Shown here piece by piece: positions 25,035-34,001 of a stretch of 46,658 nt of DNA. The notes under the pieces were generated by a model that worked only from the letters and a program-made list of their open reading frames with translations, did no database searches and was not told where the DNA came from. Position 1 is the first letter of the stretch. The number at the start of each line of letters is the position of its first letter. Source of the DNA: a virus; the IMG/VR virus record IMGVR_UViG_3300025311_000004, positions 1 through 46,658 of that record; one strand, written 5' to 3'. Both the position numbers and the translations under genes were made by a program.

Positions 25035-27985
25035 TGGCTCAAGATGTTAAATTAAAACATCCTAAAACTGGTGCTGTTGTTACCTTTAAATGGGATAAAC
25101 CAACTCCACCAACTGACACTGATTTGGATGAAATGTATGCTTCATTAGAAGATTTAGATATTCCTGCGATTGAAACTAAACCTGAATTACCTCAAGCTAG
25201 TCAAGGATTTTTATCTAGATTTATACCTCAAGTTAAAGGATTAGGTGAATTTGCTGGTAGAACTTTAGCTGCTGGATTAATTGGTCCAAACGCGCAAGTT
25301 CAAATGGGCCGAGAAATGATTGAGCAACCATATAACGAATTAACTGATACTAATAAATCATTACCTACTAGATTAGTTCGCGCAGGTAGTACATTAATCG
25401 GTGCTAATCCTGATCAAATATCTGAAGATTGGCAAGCTGGTAATATCCCTGCATTATTAGGTGATGTTGCTTTACCTGCTGCAATGTTGGCTGGACCCAA
25501 ATTATTAAAAGGTAGAACTCCATTAAAATCAAAAGGTACTTTAAATATACCAGAAGTTTTACCTGCTGAAACTCCAATTCCTACTGGTACTAGAATGTTA
25601 AATGCGCCATCTCAACCGCGTGCATTATTACCAGCAATAGGAGAAACGTCTCAACCTGCTAGATTTATATCTGGAAAAGCTGGTATTGCAGATGTTACAA
25701 ATCAGCATTTAATTGATTTAACTGACCAAGCTAAAGTTAGAAAACCTGGAACTTTATTACCAGAAGAAAAAGGACAACTGGTTGATATTGGACCAGAATT
25801 AGCTGCTGAAAGAACTATATTTGCTCCTAAAGATCCAGCATTATTAGACCCAGCTTTTGAAGCGTTAGTACCTAATAGATATAAAAAAGATTTATTTTCT
25901 CCTGATAAGTCTAATATTACTTTACCAAAGCCAAAAGAATTTGATATTAAATTAGCACAACCAGAAGGTGGTGCAATTTTAGAAAAACCAACTAGGCCAT
26001 TTTCAACTCAATTTCCGGGTGAAACTAAATTAGAATCATTAGGTAACGTAATAAAACAAGATGCTTCGAAAATAGTCGACAAAACTGGATTATCACCTAA
26101 AGTTATAAATGAGGGATTAAAAGTAAATCCTGAAGTTCAAAAAGTAATTTATGATTATGCAAGAGAAAATGATAAGTTAGGCCCATTATCATTTGCTGGA
26201 ACTAGATTAAAAGCAATGGGTGATGCAGGAATTGAACTATTTAGAAAAGGTGCGCGCTTTACTCAACAAGAAAGATTTAATTTAAAAGATTGGGCTGAAC
26301 CTTATCGTAATGCAATTCTTAGAATTACTACTCCAGAACGTGCTAATTTTGGTAGATATGTAGAAGGTGAATTACCAATTCCAAATGATCGTGTTGCTAG
26401 TGCTATTGCTGAATGGAAACGCGCAGAACAATTAGCAGGTAACGCAGCAGAACAATCTGGAATGATGATTGAAACTGCATCCGGTAAGAAAATTCCATTT
26501 AAGAAAATTGAACAAGGTTATTGGCCCCGTAGATTAAAGCAAGAAACATTAGAACAATTACCTACTAAAATAGATCAGATGGTAAAGGAAGGTTTAACGC
26601 GTAAAGAAGCAGAACGTATAATTACTAATGCTCGTAAATATGGTGAGCTAATTCTTCCACAACAACATTCACGTCTTGGTAAGTTATTTGAATATGAGAC
26701 TGATGCTAAGTCAGGATTAGTTCATCTTGAATCAATGGCTAAATCTGTAGCACGTACTAAAGAATTTGGTAGGTTAGATTTAGCTGGTAAAGGTGAATTT
26801 GGTATTGCTGATTTAATTGAGCAAACGTCTAATCCTGAATTATCTCATAGTATAATGAAACGTGTTATTGGTAGAGATGAAAAAATAGCCAAATCATTAG
26901 ATCAATCAGTTCGTGTTGCGCGTACAGCAGTATCATGGTTAAGATTACAGAATTATGGTATTAGTTCTATTATTGGTAATCAGCTTCCTAATATGTTAAG
27001 AGGTAATGCTAGACAATATATTAAATCATTAGGAAATTTTATTGGAAAGAATAGAGCTATAACTGATCAATCTGCTGCATTAATTGATATAAGTCATGGT
27101 GTGTTTGAACAAACGCGCAAACTTAATCCAATGAAAGTTTATGGTGGTCAACTAGCAGAAAATATTGTACGTGGTCAAGCAGCAGGAATAGGTGAAGGTT
27201 TAGCTAAAAGTTATTTTAGAGAACTTAAGAAGAACCCTAACAATTGGCAAGCAAAGAAAGAACTATTTAACTTAATACTTGAAGATGTTAATACTGTTAT
27301 TAAACAAAGGGAATTAACATCTGATCAAATTCGTATGGCTGCTGGCAGAAATGCAGAAATTAGTCAAGGATTAACTGCACCATTAAATATTCCACTTTTT
27401 GCTAGTGAACCAGTTTCAGGATTTGGTACTGCATTAGGACAAATGAGTTTAATCTTTAAAAAACAAGCTGCAATTCAGAGCAAGATGATTAAAGATTCGA
27501 TGAAAAAGAATCCTGTTAAAACTACTGCGTTACTTATTGGATTTAGTCAAATTGCTGGTGGTATAACTGGTGGAATTAAATCTTCTATTATCGGAACTAC
27601 TAGAGGTGTTATTGGTAATAGAGATATTGGTGAAGCTATTGAACAGGAATATGAGCATCGCGCTGATTATGTAGGTAGATTTACTGGTAGTGATAATGAG
27701 TTGTTAAATCGTTCTATAGATCGCGCACTTCAAAGTTGGGCATTTGGATTAGCATCTGATATGCTTTATTTGGCATTAGATAAAAATGCATGGACAGAAT
27801 TTGTTGCTGGTCCAGTCGTTGGTGGTATAGGTGATATTGCTGGTAATGTTGCTAATCCTACTCAGTTAGGTAGAGAATCATTACGTATGTTACCTATTCC
27901 TGGTGGTGTAGGTACTGGTGCGCAAAGAGAATTATTACCAACACAAGCACAACAACCAAGTGGTCAAATTAGGCCGATTAGATAA
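25034..27985 (+). CDS. Large internal virion / ejection protein
   Basis: 983 residues, the longest gene and the last in the rightward operon. Disordered, Pro-rich first third (to about 340), then long helices. Hydrophobic stretches near the C-terminal third (TTALLIGFSQIAGGITGGIK and similar) could form a transmembrane conduit during DNA entry. A lytic transglycosylase motif is not evident. Its end overlaps the convergent gene by 8 bases. Confidence 0.65.
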   Translation: MAQDVKLKHPKTGAVVTFKWDKPTPPTDTDLDEMYASLEDLDIPAIETKPELPQASQGFLSRFIPQVKGLGEFAGRTLAAGLIGPNAQVQMGREMIEQPYNELTDTNKSLPTRLVRAGSTLIGANPDQISEDWQAGNIPALLGDVALPAAMLAGPKLLKGRTPLKSKGTLNIPEVLPAETPIPTGTRMLNAPSQPRALLPAIGETSQPARFISGKAGIADVTNQHLIDLTDQAKVRKPGTLLPEEKGQLVDIGPELAAERTIFAPKDPALLDPAFEALVPNRYKKDLFSPDKSNITLPKPKEFDIKLAQPEGGAILEKPTRPFSTQFPGETKLESLGNVIKQDASKIVDKTGLSPKVINEGLKVNPEVQKVIYDYARENDKLGPLSFAGTRLKAMGDAGIELFRKGARFTQQERFNLKDWAEPYRNAILRITTPERANFGRYVEGELPIPNDRVASAIAEWKRAEQLAGNAAEQSGMMIETASGKKIPFKKIEQGYWPRRLKQETLEQLPTKIDQMVKEGLTRKEAERIITNARKYGELILPQQHSRLGKLFEYETDAKSGLVHLESMAKSVARTKEFGRLDLAGKGEFGIADLIEQTSNPELSHSIMKRVIGRDEKIAKSLDQSVRVARTAVSWLRLQNYGISSIIGNQLPNMLRGNARQYIKSLGNFIGKNRAITDQSAALIDISHGVFEQTRKLNPMKVYGGQLAENIVRGQAAGIGEGLAKSYFRELKKNPNNWQAKKELFNLILEDVNTVIKQRELTSDQIRMAAGRNAEISQGLTAPLNIPLFASEPVSGFGTALGQMSLIFKKQAAIQSKMIKDSMKKNPVKTTALLIGFSQIAGGITGGIKSSIIGTTRGVIGNRDIGEAIEQEYEHRADYVGRFTGSDNELLNRSIDRALQSWAFGLASDMLYLALDKNAWTEFVAGPVVGGIGDIAGNVANPTQLGRESLRMLPIPGGVGTGAQRELLPTQAQQPSGQIRPIR

Positions 27986-28427
27986 TAGTAATTCCACATC
28001 TATCACAAATATATTGTTTATTTGTTATAGACCATGTATAAGATTTTACAAATAAATGATTACATATTGATTGATTTCTATCACTATTACTAAATATATT
28101 ACTAGGTGTTATAATTGGATTAGTTTTATTTCTCTGTCTATAACTTTTCCATAAAACTACATATGTAGCTAAATCTAAAAAGCTATCATCTATTGATTCA
28201 TTATTCGGTACTTCATCTTTATTAAGTAATGTAGCTAATCGCGCGAGTTTAGTTCCAATTAGAATTACAAAACTCTTATCAATCGGATCATTAAACCATT
28301 CAGCTAAATTTCCACTACGTTCAAAATTCTCAAATGGATTATCATTAGATGCATAATCAGCATTTTTCTTCTCATGAATTAATTTCATATCTTCAAGCGT
28401 TTTGAGAAATTCTTGAATTACGGACAT
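27978..28427 (-). CDS. DUF1599-like / nucleotide-modification-associated protein
   Basis: 149 residues. KKNADYASNDNPFENFERS (20-38) is the hallmark of DUF1599 (Nmad1-like) proteins associated with phage nucleotide metabolism; residues 45-95 are helical (KSFVILIGTKLARLATLL, DLATYVVLW). The C-terminus adds a CxxC zinc site (ICDRCG) with an upstream Cys/His (ICNHLF). Last gene of the leftward operon, overlapping the rightward operon end. Confidence 0.65.
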   Translation of the reverse strand: MSVIQEFLKTLEDMKLIHEKKNADYASNDNPFENFERSGNLAEWFNDPIDKSFVILIGTKLARLATLLNKDEVPNNESIDDSFLDLATYVVLWKSYRQRNKTNPIITPSNIFSNSDRNQSICNHLFVKSYTWSITNKQYICDRCGITII

Positions 28428-28581
28428 ATTTTCTCCTAATTGAAACCTTCATTCTATGCTTAAAACATAATACAAATTTAGGTGAAGGATTAAGACATTG
28501 GGTACATAATCCTTTTCTACGTTGTGAATAATAATAGTTACGTTCTTGTCTACGTTTTAATATCGGATTAGAATTAGCCAT
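28393..28581 (-). CDS. Small basic zinc-binding-like protein
   Basis: 62 residues, strongly basic. CTQC (26-29) and CFKH (39-42) form a CCCH site. A related CFKH sequence ends the protein at 44278-44400. Overlaps the downstream gene by 35 bases, and its start lies 12 bases after the Met tRNA. Real but weakly supported. Confidence 0.5.
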   Translation of the reverse strand: MANSNPILKRRQERNYYYSQRRKGLCTQCLNPSPKFVLCFKHRMKVSIRRKYVRNSRISQNA

Positions 28582-28592
28582 AAAATTTGATA

Positions 28593-28666
28593 TGGGCCAA
28601 ATAGGATTTGAACCTATAACCTAATGATTATGAGTCATTTGCTCTGACCATTTGAGCTATTGGCCC
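28593..28666 (-). tRNA. tRNA-Met (CAU), elongator type
   Basis: 74 bases. Acceptor GGGCCAA/TTGGCCC, D arm GCTC/GAGC, anticodon stem AATGA/TCATT with loop CTCATAA (anticodon CAU), T arm ATAGG/CCTAT with loop TTCAAAT, discriminator A. CCA is not encoded. The anticodon stem lacks the three G-C pairs of initiators, so it is elongator Met; an Ile2 (lysidine) identity is less likely. Confidence 0.95.
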
Positions 28667-28674
28667 ATTAATAA

Positions 28675-28878
28675 TCAATCCACTTTTATTTTAGTTTCAG
28701 TTCTTTTTACAATTTGAACTAAATGAAAATCAGGATTTTTTAATAGATTATCTATAAAAGGCTGAGCATACTCTATCACACTAAATTTCTTTTCGATTAT
28801 AGAATATGAATCAGTATAATAAACTATTATTTGTTCCTCTTTAGGAACAAGATGATTCATCGAATTAATCCAGTTCAT
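28675..28878 (-). CDS. Small protein, unknown
   Basis: 67 residues from ATG 28878 (MNWINSMNHL...); a TTG start three codons earlier is also possible. GGATTGATTTAT precedes it. Mixed fold (IIVYYTDSYSIIEKKFSVIEY). Lies between the two tRNA genes. Confidence 0.5.
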   Translation of the reverse strand: MNWINSMNHLVPKEEQIIVYYTDSYSIIEKKFSVIEYAQPFIDNLLKNPDFHLVQIVKRTETKIKVD

Positions 28879-28951
28879 ATAAATCAATCCACAATAATCT
28901 TAATTACATCAGTTGAATTTGTTTTCATTGAATTTTATCCTTAAATTTAAA

Positions 28952-29028
28952 TGGTGCCCCAGGTCAGATTCGAACTGACACTTTAATGATTTTAAGTCAT
29001 TTTTCTCTGCCTATTGGAATACTGGGGC
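28952..29028 (-). tRNA. tRNA with anticodon UAA (Leu by codon), short variable loop
   Basis: 77 bases including an encoded CCA. Acceptor GCCCCAG/CTGGGGC, 3-4 base-pair D arm, anticodon stem AATGA/TCATT with loop CTTAAAA (UAA, reading UUA), 5-base variable loop AAAGT, T arm GTCAG/CTGAC with TTCGAAT, discriminator A. UUA is the dominant Leu codon of the phage, so the gene makes sense. Bacterial Leu tRNAs normally have a long variable arm, so its true amino acid is uncertain. Confidence 0.9.
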
Positions 29029-29041
29029 GCTTAAATTGAAA

Positions 29042-29224
29042 TTATTTATACCCAAATTTTCCCATTGCTATAATAAAATTATCTACAACTTCAGATTCTA
29101 AACAAATTTCATTAGTAGCACTAACTCCATTATGGGTAAAAATCCATAATCTATCAATATCATCTAGTCCAATATAAACTGCATCACCCAAATATTCTAC
29201 TAATTTATATTTACCTAAGTTCAT
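29042..29224 (-). CDS. Small protein, unknown
   Basis: 60 residues, beta-like start (KYKLVEYLGDAVYIGLDD). The start overlaps the upstream stop (ATGA). No family recognised. Confidence 0.55.
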   Translation of the reverse strand: MNLGKYKLVEYLGDAVYIGLDDIDRLWIFTHNGVSATNEICLESEVVDNFIIAMGKFGYK

Positions 29225-29388
29225 AATGAAATTATCTCCGTCTTATGATCTTCAATCCAAACGATTAATTGCTTAAGACAACTAATACAAATGTTAGCAT
29301 TACTAATTTGAACTACTGGTAAAGATAATTCAAAACAACTAGCACAATAATATCTACCAATAGTTTCTATTCTGATTGATTTTATCAT
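29221..29388 (-). CDS. Small zinc-ribbon protein
   Basis: 55 residues from ATG 29388 (MIKSIRIETIG...) with GAGGAATAAAT upstream. CASC (15-18) and CISC (34-37) form a two-CxxC zinc ribbon. ATGA overlap with the next gene. Confidence 0.65.
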   Translation of the reverse strand: MIKSIRIETIGRYYCASCFELSLPVVQISNANICISCLKQLIVWIEDHKTEIISL

Positions 29389-29390
29389 AT

Positions 29391-29606
29391 TTATTCCTCA
29401 ACCAAACTAACATTGCGCGCTCTTGGGCCTTTAGCAGAATTGCCTTCTTCAAAATTAACTCTAATAGTTTTAAGTAATTTCATATCGCGTTTTAATTCAG
29501 TCCAGTTACCTAAATAATCATCAACATGAAAGAAATAATCCTTATTGTTATAATTGATAAATCCAAAATGTTTACCTTCAGCAATACGAATGACTTGACC
29601 AATCAT
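29391..29606 (-). CDS. Cold-shock-domain protein
   Basis: 71 residues. GKHFGFINYNNKDYFFHVDD contains the RNP1-like GFI and RNP2-like FFH elements of the cold-shock fold, followed by VNFEEGNSAKGPRARNV. It should bind single-stranded RNA or DNA and melt message structure. GGGGAAGTAAAATT is a strong ribosome-binding site. A second such protein lies at 34786. Confidence 0.85.
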   Translation of the reverse strand: MIGQVIRIAEGKHFGFINYNNKDYFFHVDDYLGNWTELKRDMKLLKTIRVNFEEGNSAKGPRARNVSLVEE

Positions 29607-29610
29607 AATT

Positions 29611-30798
29611 TTACTTCCCCTTCAAATGCTTTCTAACTTCCTCAACCTTTTCATCACTCATTACATAAGTAAGTTCATTACCAATCATTATCTTAGTTAT
29701 TGCACCTGACGCTTCTAATGAATCAGTTATCTTATCCCATTCTTCACTAGACGCATTAGCCCAATATTTCTTATTAAGCTGCTTACGTGATATTTTATGA
29801 TCTGTACGTTCACATAACTCAATCATGACTAATGCCATTTCATTAGCCATTGCATTTTTACCACGTCCCATTGTAGTACGTCTCACATTTCCAATTAACT
29901 TTTCACAATTTTCAATTGCATTAATGATGTCGATTTCTTTTATAACTAATTCAGGACGAGTAGCTAATGCAGTAACAAGAGCTACCTTAAGAACCGAATC
30001 ACCAAATCTATTTAATGTTCCCGTTGGATCTTTAATTTGATGTGCATCTACGGCTTCAGAAAATTCATGATACCACTTATCATAATAATCTTTAGCATCA
30101 TCTTCAATAATTACTTCACCATGTAATTTTGAAAGAACAGTTAAATACTCTCTAAATTCATTATAATCAGGTAACTTATCTGGCTTATACATGAGAGAGT
30201 TAATCTTATTTCGATGCGTTTCATGTATAATAAACGTTCGCGCAAAATAACCACCATGTATATCTTTACGTAAGAAAAATTCTTCACCTTGAGCTTCATT
30301 AGTACCAGTTAACATAGTAATAGTAGGTGATACAAGTGAAAAGAATTCCATTTTTAATAACGATTTCCAATCACCTTCATTATAGTTTCTATCATACAAA
30401 TCAGTAAGAATAGTTAATGCTACTTTATCATCAACGATTGAAGAAGTAAGTTCAGATGAGCAAATGAATGCTTTAGTTTTATCTAGAAATTTACCTCCAG
30501 GCATAGTTTGAGTAGAACCCATATCTTTTAATATACCTTGAATAGATGACCTACCTACATAACAATGCGCTAGATTTTTAGTTAACTTTCGCGCCATTGA
30601 AATAGGTGGGCCTTTTTTAATACCAGAATCAGCATGTAACATAACATAGATATTAGGATATAACTTGTATATATAACGGTCAATAAATACGTTGTCTTTT
30701 AAAACAGCAGATACAGATGCTAATGCACTCCAATACCAAAAACTAATTGGTGATTCGTACTCTTTATGTTGATCTACGATGGAGTCGATGAAGCTCAT
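29611..30798 (-). CDS. DUF3987-like ATPase (replication)
   Basis: 395 residues. N-terminal region SPISFWYWSALASVSAVL, then YVMLHADSGIKKGPPIS (52-67), a P-loop-like turn where the usual GKS is GPP, and a Walker-B-like AFICSSEL (110-117). Arrangement matches DUF3987/primase-associated ATPase proteins. The altered P-loop may mean weak ATP use. The C-terminus has a winged-helix-like KISRKQLNKKYWANASSEEW. ATGA overlap with the upstream gene. Confidence 0.65.
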   Translation of the reverse strand: MSFIDSIVDQHKEYESPISFWYWSALASVSAVLKDNVFIDRYIYKLYPNIYVMLHADSGIKKGPPISMARKLTKNLAHCYVGRSSIQGILKDMGSTQTMPGGKFLDKTKAFICSSELTSSIVDDKVALTILTDLYDRNYNEGDWKSLLKMEFFSLVSPTITMLTGTNEAQGEEFFLRKDIHGGYFARTFIIHETHRNKINSLMYKPDKLPDYNEFREYLTVLSKLHGEVIIEDDAKDYYDKWYHEFSEAVDAHQIKDPTGTLNRFGDSVLKVALVTALATRPELVIKEIDIINAIENCEKLIGNVRRTTMGRGKNAMANEMALVMIELCERTDHKISRKQLNKKYWANASSEEWDKITDSLEASGAITKIMIGNELTYVMSDEKVEEVRKHLKGK

Positions 30799-31001
30799 TT
30801 TTCTTCAACAAACTTAATCATTCTCATCATTACTTCTGATGCTAATGGATTTTCATTAACATTTATAAATGAGTGAGAGAATTCTCGTACTAATGATCGG
30901 ACCTCATCTGAATTCAACATGAAGTATTTATTTCCAGCACAATCTATTAGCTTTTCTGTATAACCTTCTGGTGGTTCAATATTAGTTATCTTTTTATTCA
31001 T
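30795..31001 (-). CDS. Small helical protein
   Basis: 68 residues; start IEPPEGYTEKLIDCAGNKYF, then two helices. GGAAGTTTAATT precedes ATG 31001. Its stop overlaps the ATPase start, suggesting a partner of that protein. Confidence 0.55.
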   Translation of the reverse strand: MNKKITNIEPPEGYTEKLIDCAGNKYFMLNSDEVRSLVREFSHSFINVNENPLASEVMMRMIKFVEEK

Positions 31002-31003
31002 AA

Positions 31004-31534
31004 TTAAACTTCCCCAATTCCGCCAAATTTTTTAATCATTTCAGTTTCTTCTTTTCTTCGTTCCTGTTGAGATTCATTTTTACAGGTTCTACATTGTCTG
31101 CCTTTTATTGGATGAGTATAAGTATTTTCTTCGTTGTACTCATGACCTTGGGGACAATGTGTTTTAATTGTATTATGAATTCCTGGTTCTAATCTTTTAT
31201 TTATTATTGTATCATTTATATTTTCAGCTTGCGTTCCAATATATAAATGTCCTGGATTCCAACAGTTCTTATTATTACATTTATGATTCACTTGTAATGT
31301 ACTAAGAAAATTATAGTCTAAAAATAAATGTGCTGATAACCTATGGATATATCTCATTCCTCCATTATACCATACCATTCCATAACCACCATTACTAGTT
31401 TGGCTTTTACCACTTATACCTCCAATCCATAACCAACATTCAGTTTCTATATCAATTTTGGTTTTTGAAATTAAACGATAACATAACTTACTATTTAATT
31501 TCAAATCTTGAAAGCTCTTGATAATTGTGTCCAT
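31004..31534 (-). CDS. HNH homing-type endonuclease
   Basis: 176 residues. Core motif: HR at 64-65, NHKCNNKNCWNPGHLYIGT (83-101) with His84, Asn93 and His96, as in NUMOD-less HNH nucleases; then a second zinc site CPQGHEY (127-133) and CRTC (148-151). Starts inside the end of the polymerase gene (44-base overlap). Its position right after the polymerase gene and a paralogue on the other side suggest selfish insertion. Confidence 0.85.
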   Translation of the reverse strand: MDTIIKSFQDLKLNSKLCYRLISKTKIDIETECWLWIGGISGKSQTSNGGYGMVWYNGGMRYIHRLSAHLFLDYNFLSTLQVNHKCNNKNCWNPGHLYIGTQAENINDTIINKRLEPGIHNTIKTHCPQGHEYNEENTYTHPIKGRQCRTCKNESQQERRKEETEMIKKFGGIGEV

Positions 31535-34001
31535 ATTCTAGTTCAACTGGTATAATTAAGTTACCTTCACCTAATGTACACTTATCAAAATTAATTGGTT
31601 TTTCAAGTTCTTCTTTAATTATTAATCCAGCTTCTAACTTCCTCTCAATTCTTACCATTGTCAATAGCGCATCATGAGCTTCAACTAATATTAATATCCA
31701 AGGCGCGCGACTTCTAATTCTCATTGCAGCAGCTTTTAAATGCTCACTTACAGTACGCTGAGGAATATAACTATATGCTTGTCTAAATAATTCATCTCCC
31801 CATCGTTCAAAGAAAGTTCTAATTCCACCAACTTCAGCATCTATTCCATAAGGTATTGGAGCAATTAATCTCCCGTCTTTTTGTAATGCTTGTTGAATAC
31901 CTAGATGGAATACTTCTTTTATCTTCGGTTGCTTCCTATGAAAGATTTTAATTGCGCGGTCTGCCACGAGTTCAGAGATTCTGAAATCAATTTTATTCTT
32001 GCGAGCCTGAGTATTAACTTCAATGGAAGCGCGTTTTTTTGACGCTCCAAGATGGCATGCATGTCGCAAAGTTTTACCACAGAACCTAATTGGCGTTTCT
32101 TTACCATTGTTAAACTTCTTTGAATGTTCTTGCCATTCACCACCAAAAAACCATGATGCGGTTAATGCATGATAATCAACTTTATCAATTAGCTCTAAGG
32201 CATCATAATCACCAGCTAATTTAAATATAACTCGTGCTTCAGCTTGAGATAAATCGCCTTGAACAAATATGCAACCTTCATCAGGAACTAAAAACCTTCT
32301 TATATCTTGACCAATATCACCATGTTTAGTAATAGTCTGAAATGCCATACCGCGCGATTGCTTACGTTTAACTTTAACACCAGACTCATTAACTTTCTTA
32401 TATTCAACATTAGGTCTTATTGGTGGGTCTTGTTGAGTAGTAGAAGAACGGCCGGTTTCTAAACATAAAAAGAAACTTGTTCTCATTCGCCCATCAAAAT
32501 CTGGTAATGCATATAAATAAGAATCAAGTGTTTTCTTAACTCTACGATTTTCTAATATTAGTTCTATTCCACGAGCATGAACTGGATTCTTAACTACATT
32601 ATTAAGTAAGCTAATCAATACTTCTTCACCAGTTCCTTGACGAAGTGGTAATTTCCAAGTTTCATAAAGTAACTTACCTACCTGTTGCCATGAACCAGTA
32701 TTGATATATTCCTTAGTAATATGAAATAACTCATGACGTTGCTGTTCATCGCGTTCAATATATTTAGTAATGAGTTCGCGACGTACATCTTCATTACAAC
32801 GAAATCCAACTTGTTCTATTGCGGTATCAGTTTCATTAAAAGCATAAAGTGAATGTAATGGAAGAAGGAAATTACGATAATAATCATTTAAGTGTAACTC
32901 ATCTATATCAGACTGCATTGCATCATTAATTTCTTTTGTTACACAACAATCCTTACCACAACCTATCATTAAATCATCTAAAGAACCTTCATACATTCCT
33001 TCATCTTTATAATAAGGTTCTTCAGTAAATATTGAAGTATTAAAAGCAAGTCCTTTAGGTAGTTCGGGATTTATTGCAAATGATTTATACATTGTATCAT
33101 CTTGCAAACCGCGCACTGTAAATCCAAATCGTTTTATTTTATCTCTATCATAACCAAAGTTTTGTCCTATTACATCATGTTGAGATAAGAAGTTGGAATA
33201 CAATAACCAACATCTAACTATCTCATTCTTTGGCATTGATGAATAGTTTTCCCACATAGGTAATACAAATGCTTCATCTTTATTAAAAGCAGTACCCATC
33301 ATTATTGGAATACATTTATGAGCTTCAATGTCAATAGATGGATGAATGGATGACGAATATTTATTTAATAACTGTTCTAACTGCCACGAAGATTTGATAA
33401 TAATTATATTACGTTTTGGTGTACGTATTTCAGGGAAATCAGATTGAATCTTAGCACGTCTTAAATCAAATAGCATTACTTCTTTATTCCAATAACCTTT
33501 AACATCACCATCTTGATGTAATATATGTGCTGGATGATAAGTAGGTACGCACTTAAATCCCATTCCATTTATAATACTACCGCGCCATGCTTGAATACCA
33601 CCAGCTACATAATTACCTTCTTTATCTTTTTTACCGCTCTTTCCAGTTAATGCATATAAAGCAGTTCCACCTAAAGGAACAATTACGTTAGGTTTAAGTT
33701 GAGAAATTTCTGTATGTAATTCATTGAACTGTTGATCTAAATCTATTCCTACTGAATTAGCACGAACTTTAAATGAAACTTTCTTACCTTTTTTAGGATT
33801 AGATGGAACCATGAATTTACATGCATTAGTAACCCAACATTCATCACGATTAATACCTACAGCAGATAAGAGCATATTAAAGAACTTACCACTTGGACCA
33901 GTAAATGGTTTACCAGTAACTTCTTCGTCGTAGCTTGGACTTTCTCCTACAAAACAAATTCTAGGATTTCTAGGTCCAATGCCAGGTACATATACTTGCA
34001 T
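31491..34001 (-). CDS. Uracil-DNA-glycosylase-like/exonuclease/family A DNA polymerase fusion
   Basis: 836 residues. (1) 1-180: UDG family 4/5-like domain with FVGESP (17-22), GKPFTGPSGKFF (30-41) and YHPAHIL (155-161). (2) About 195-370: 3'-5' exonuclease with DIE (224-226) and NFGYD (281-285). (3) About 380-836: family A polymerase with motif A GDLSQAEAR (Asp583), motif B R639-x3-K643 and motif C HD (776-777). Motif B has His647 where most enzymes have Phe/Tyr/Leu, and Leu651 in place of the usual Tyr. Replicates the phage genome; the UDG part may recognise uracil or act as a clamp. Confidence 0.9.
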   Translation of the reverse strand: MQVYVPGIGPRNPRICFVGESPSYDEEVTGKPFTGPSGKFFNMLLSAVGINRDECWVTNACKFMVPSNPKKGKKVSFKVRANSVGIDLDQQFNELHTEISQLKPNVIVPLGGTALYALTGKSGKKDKEGNYVAGGIQAWRGSIINGMGFKCVPTYHPAHILHQDGDVKGYWNKEVMLFDLRRAKIQSDFPEIRTPKRNIIIIKSSWQLEQLLNKYSSSIHPSIDIEAHKCIPIMMGTAFNKDEAFVLPMWENYSSMPKNEIVRCWLLYSNFLSQHDVIGQNFGYDRDKIKRFGFTVRGLQDDTMYKSFAINPELPKGLAFNTSIFTEEPYYKDEGMYEGSLDDLMIGCGKDCCVTKEINDAMQSDIDELHLNDYYRNFLLPLHSLYAFNETDTAIEQVGFRCNEDVRRELITKYIERDEQQRHELFHITKEYINTGSWQQVGKLLYETWKLPLRQGTGEEVLISLLNNVVKNPVHARGIELILENRRVKKTLDSYLYALPDFDGRMRTSFFLCLETGRSSTTQQDPPIRPNVEYKKVNESGVKVKRKQSRGMAFQTITKHGDIGQDIRRFLVPDEGCIFVQGDLSQAEARVIFKLAGDYDALELIDKVDYHALTASWFFGGEWQEHSKKFNNGKETPIRFCGKTLRHACHLGASKKRASIEVNTQARKNKIDFRISELVADRAIKIFHRKQPKIKEVFHLGIQQALQKDGRLIAPIPYGIDAEVGGIRTFFERWGDELFRQAYSYIPQRTVSEHLKAAAMRIRSRAPWILILVEAHDALLTMVRIERKLEAGLIIKEELEKPINFDKCTLGEGNLIIPVELEYGHNYQELSRFEIK

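Noticed and set aside
22504-27985. Tape-measure protein among the large late proteins
   Set aside because: No tail-tube, chaperone or assembly genes of long-tailed phages are present; order and composition fit internal ejection proteins better.
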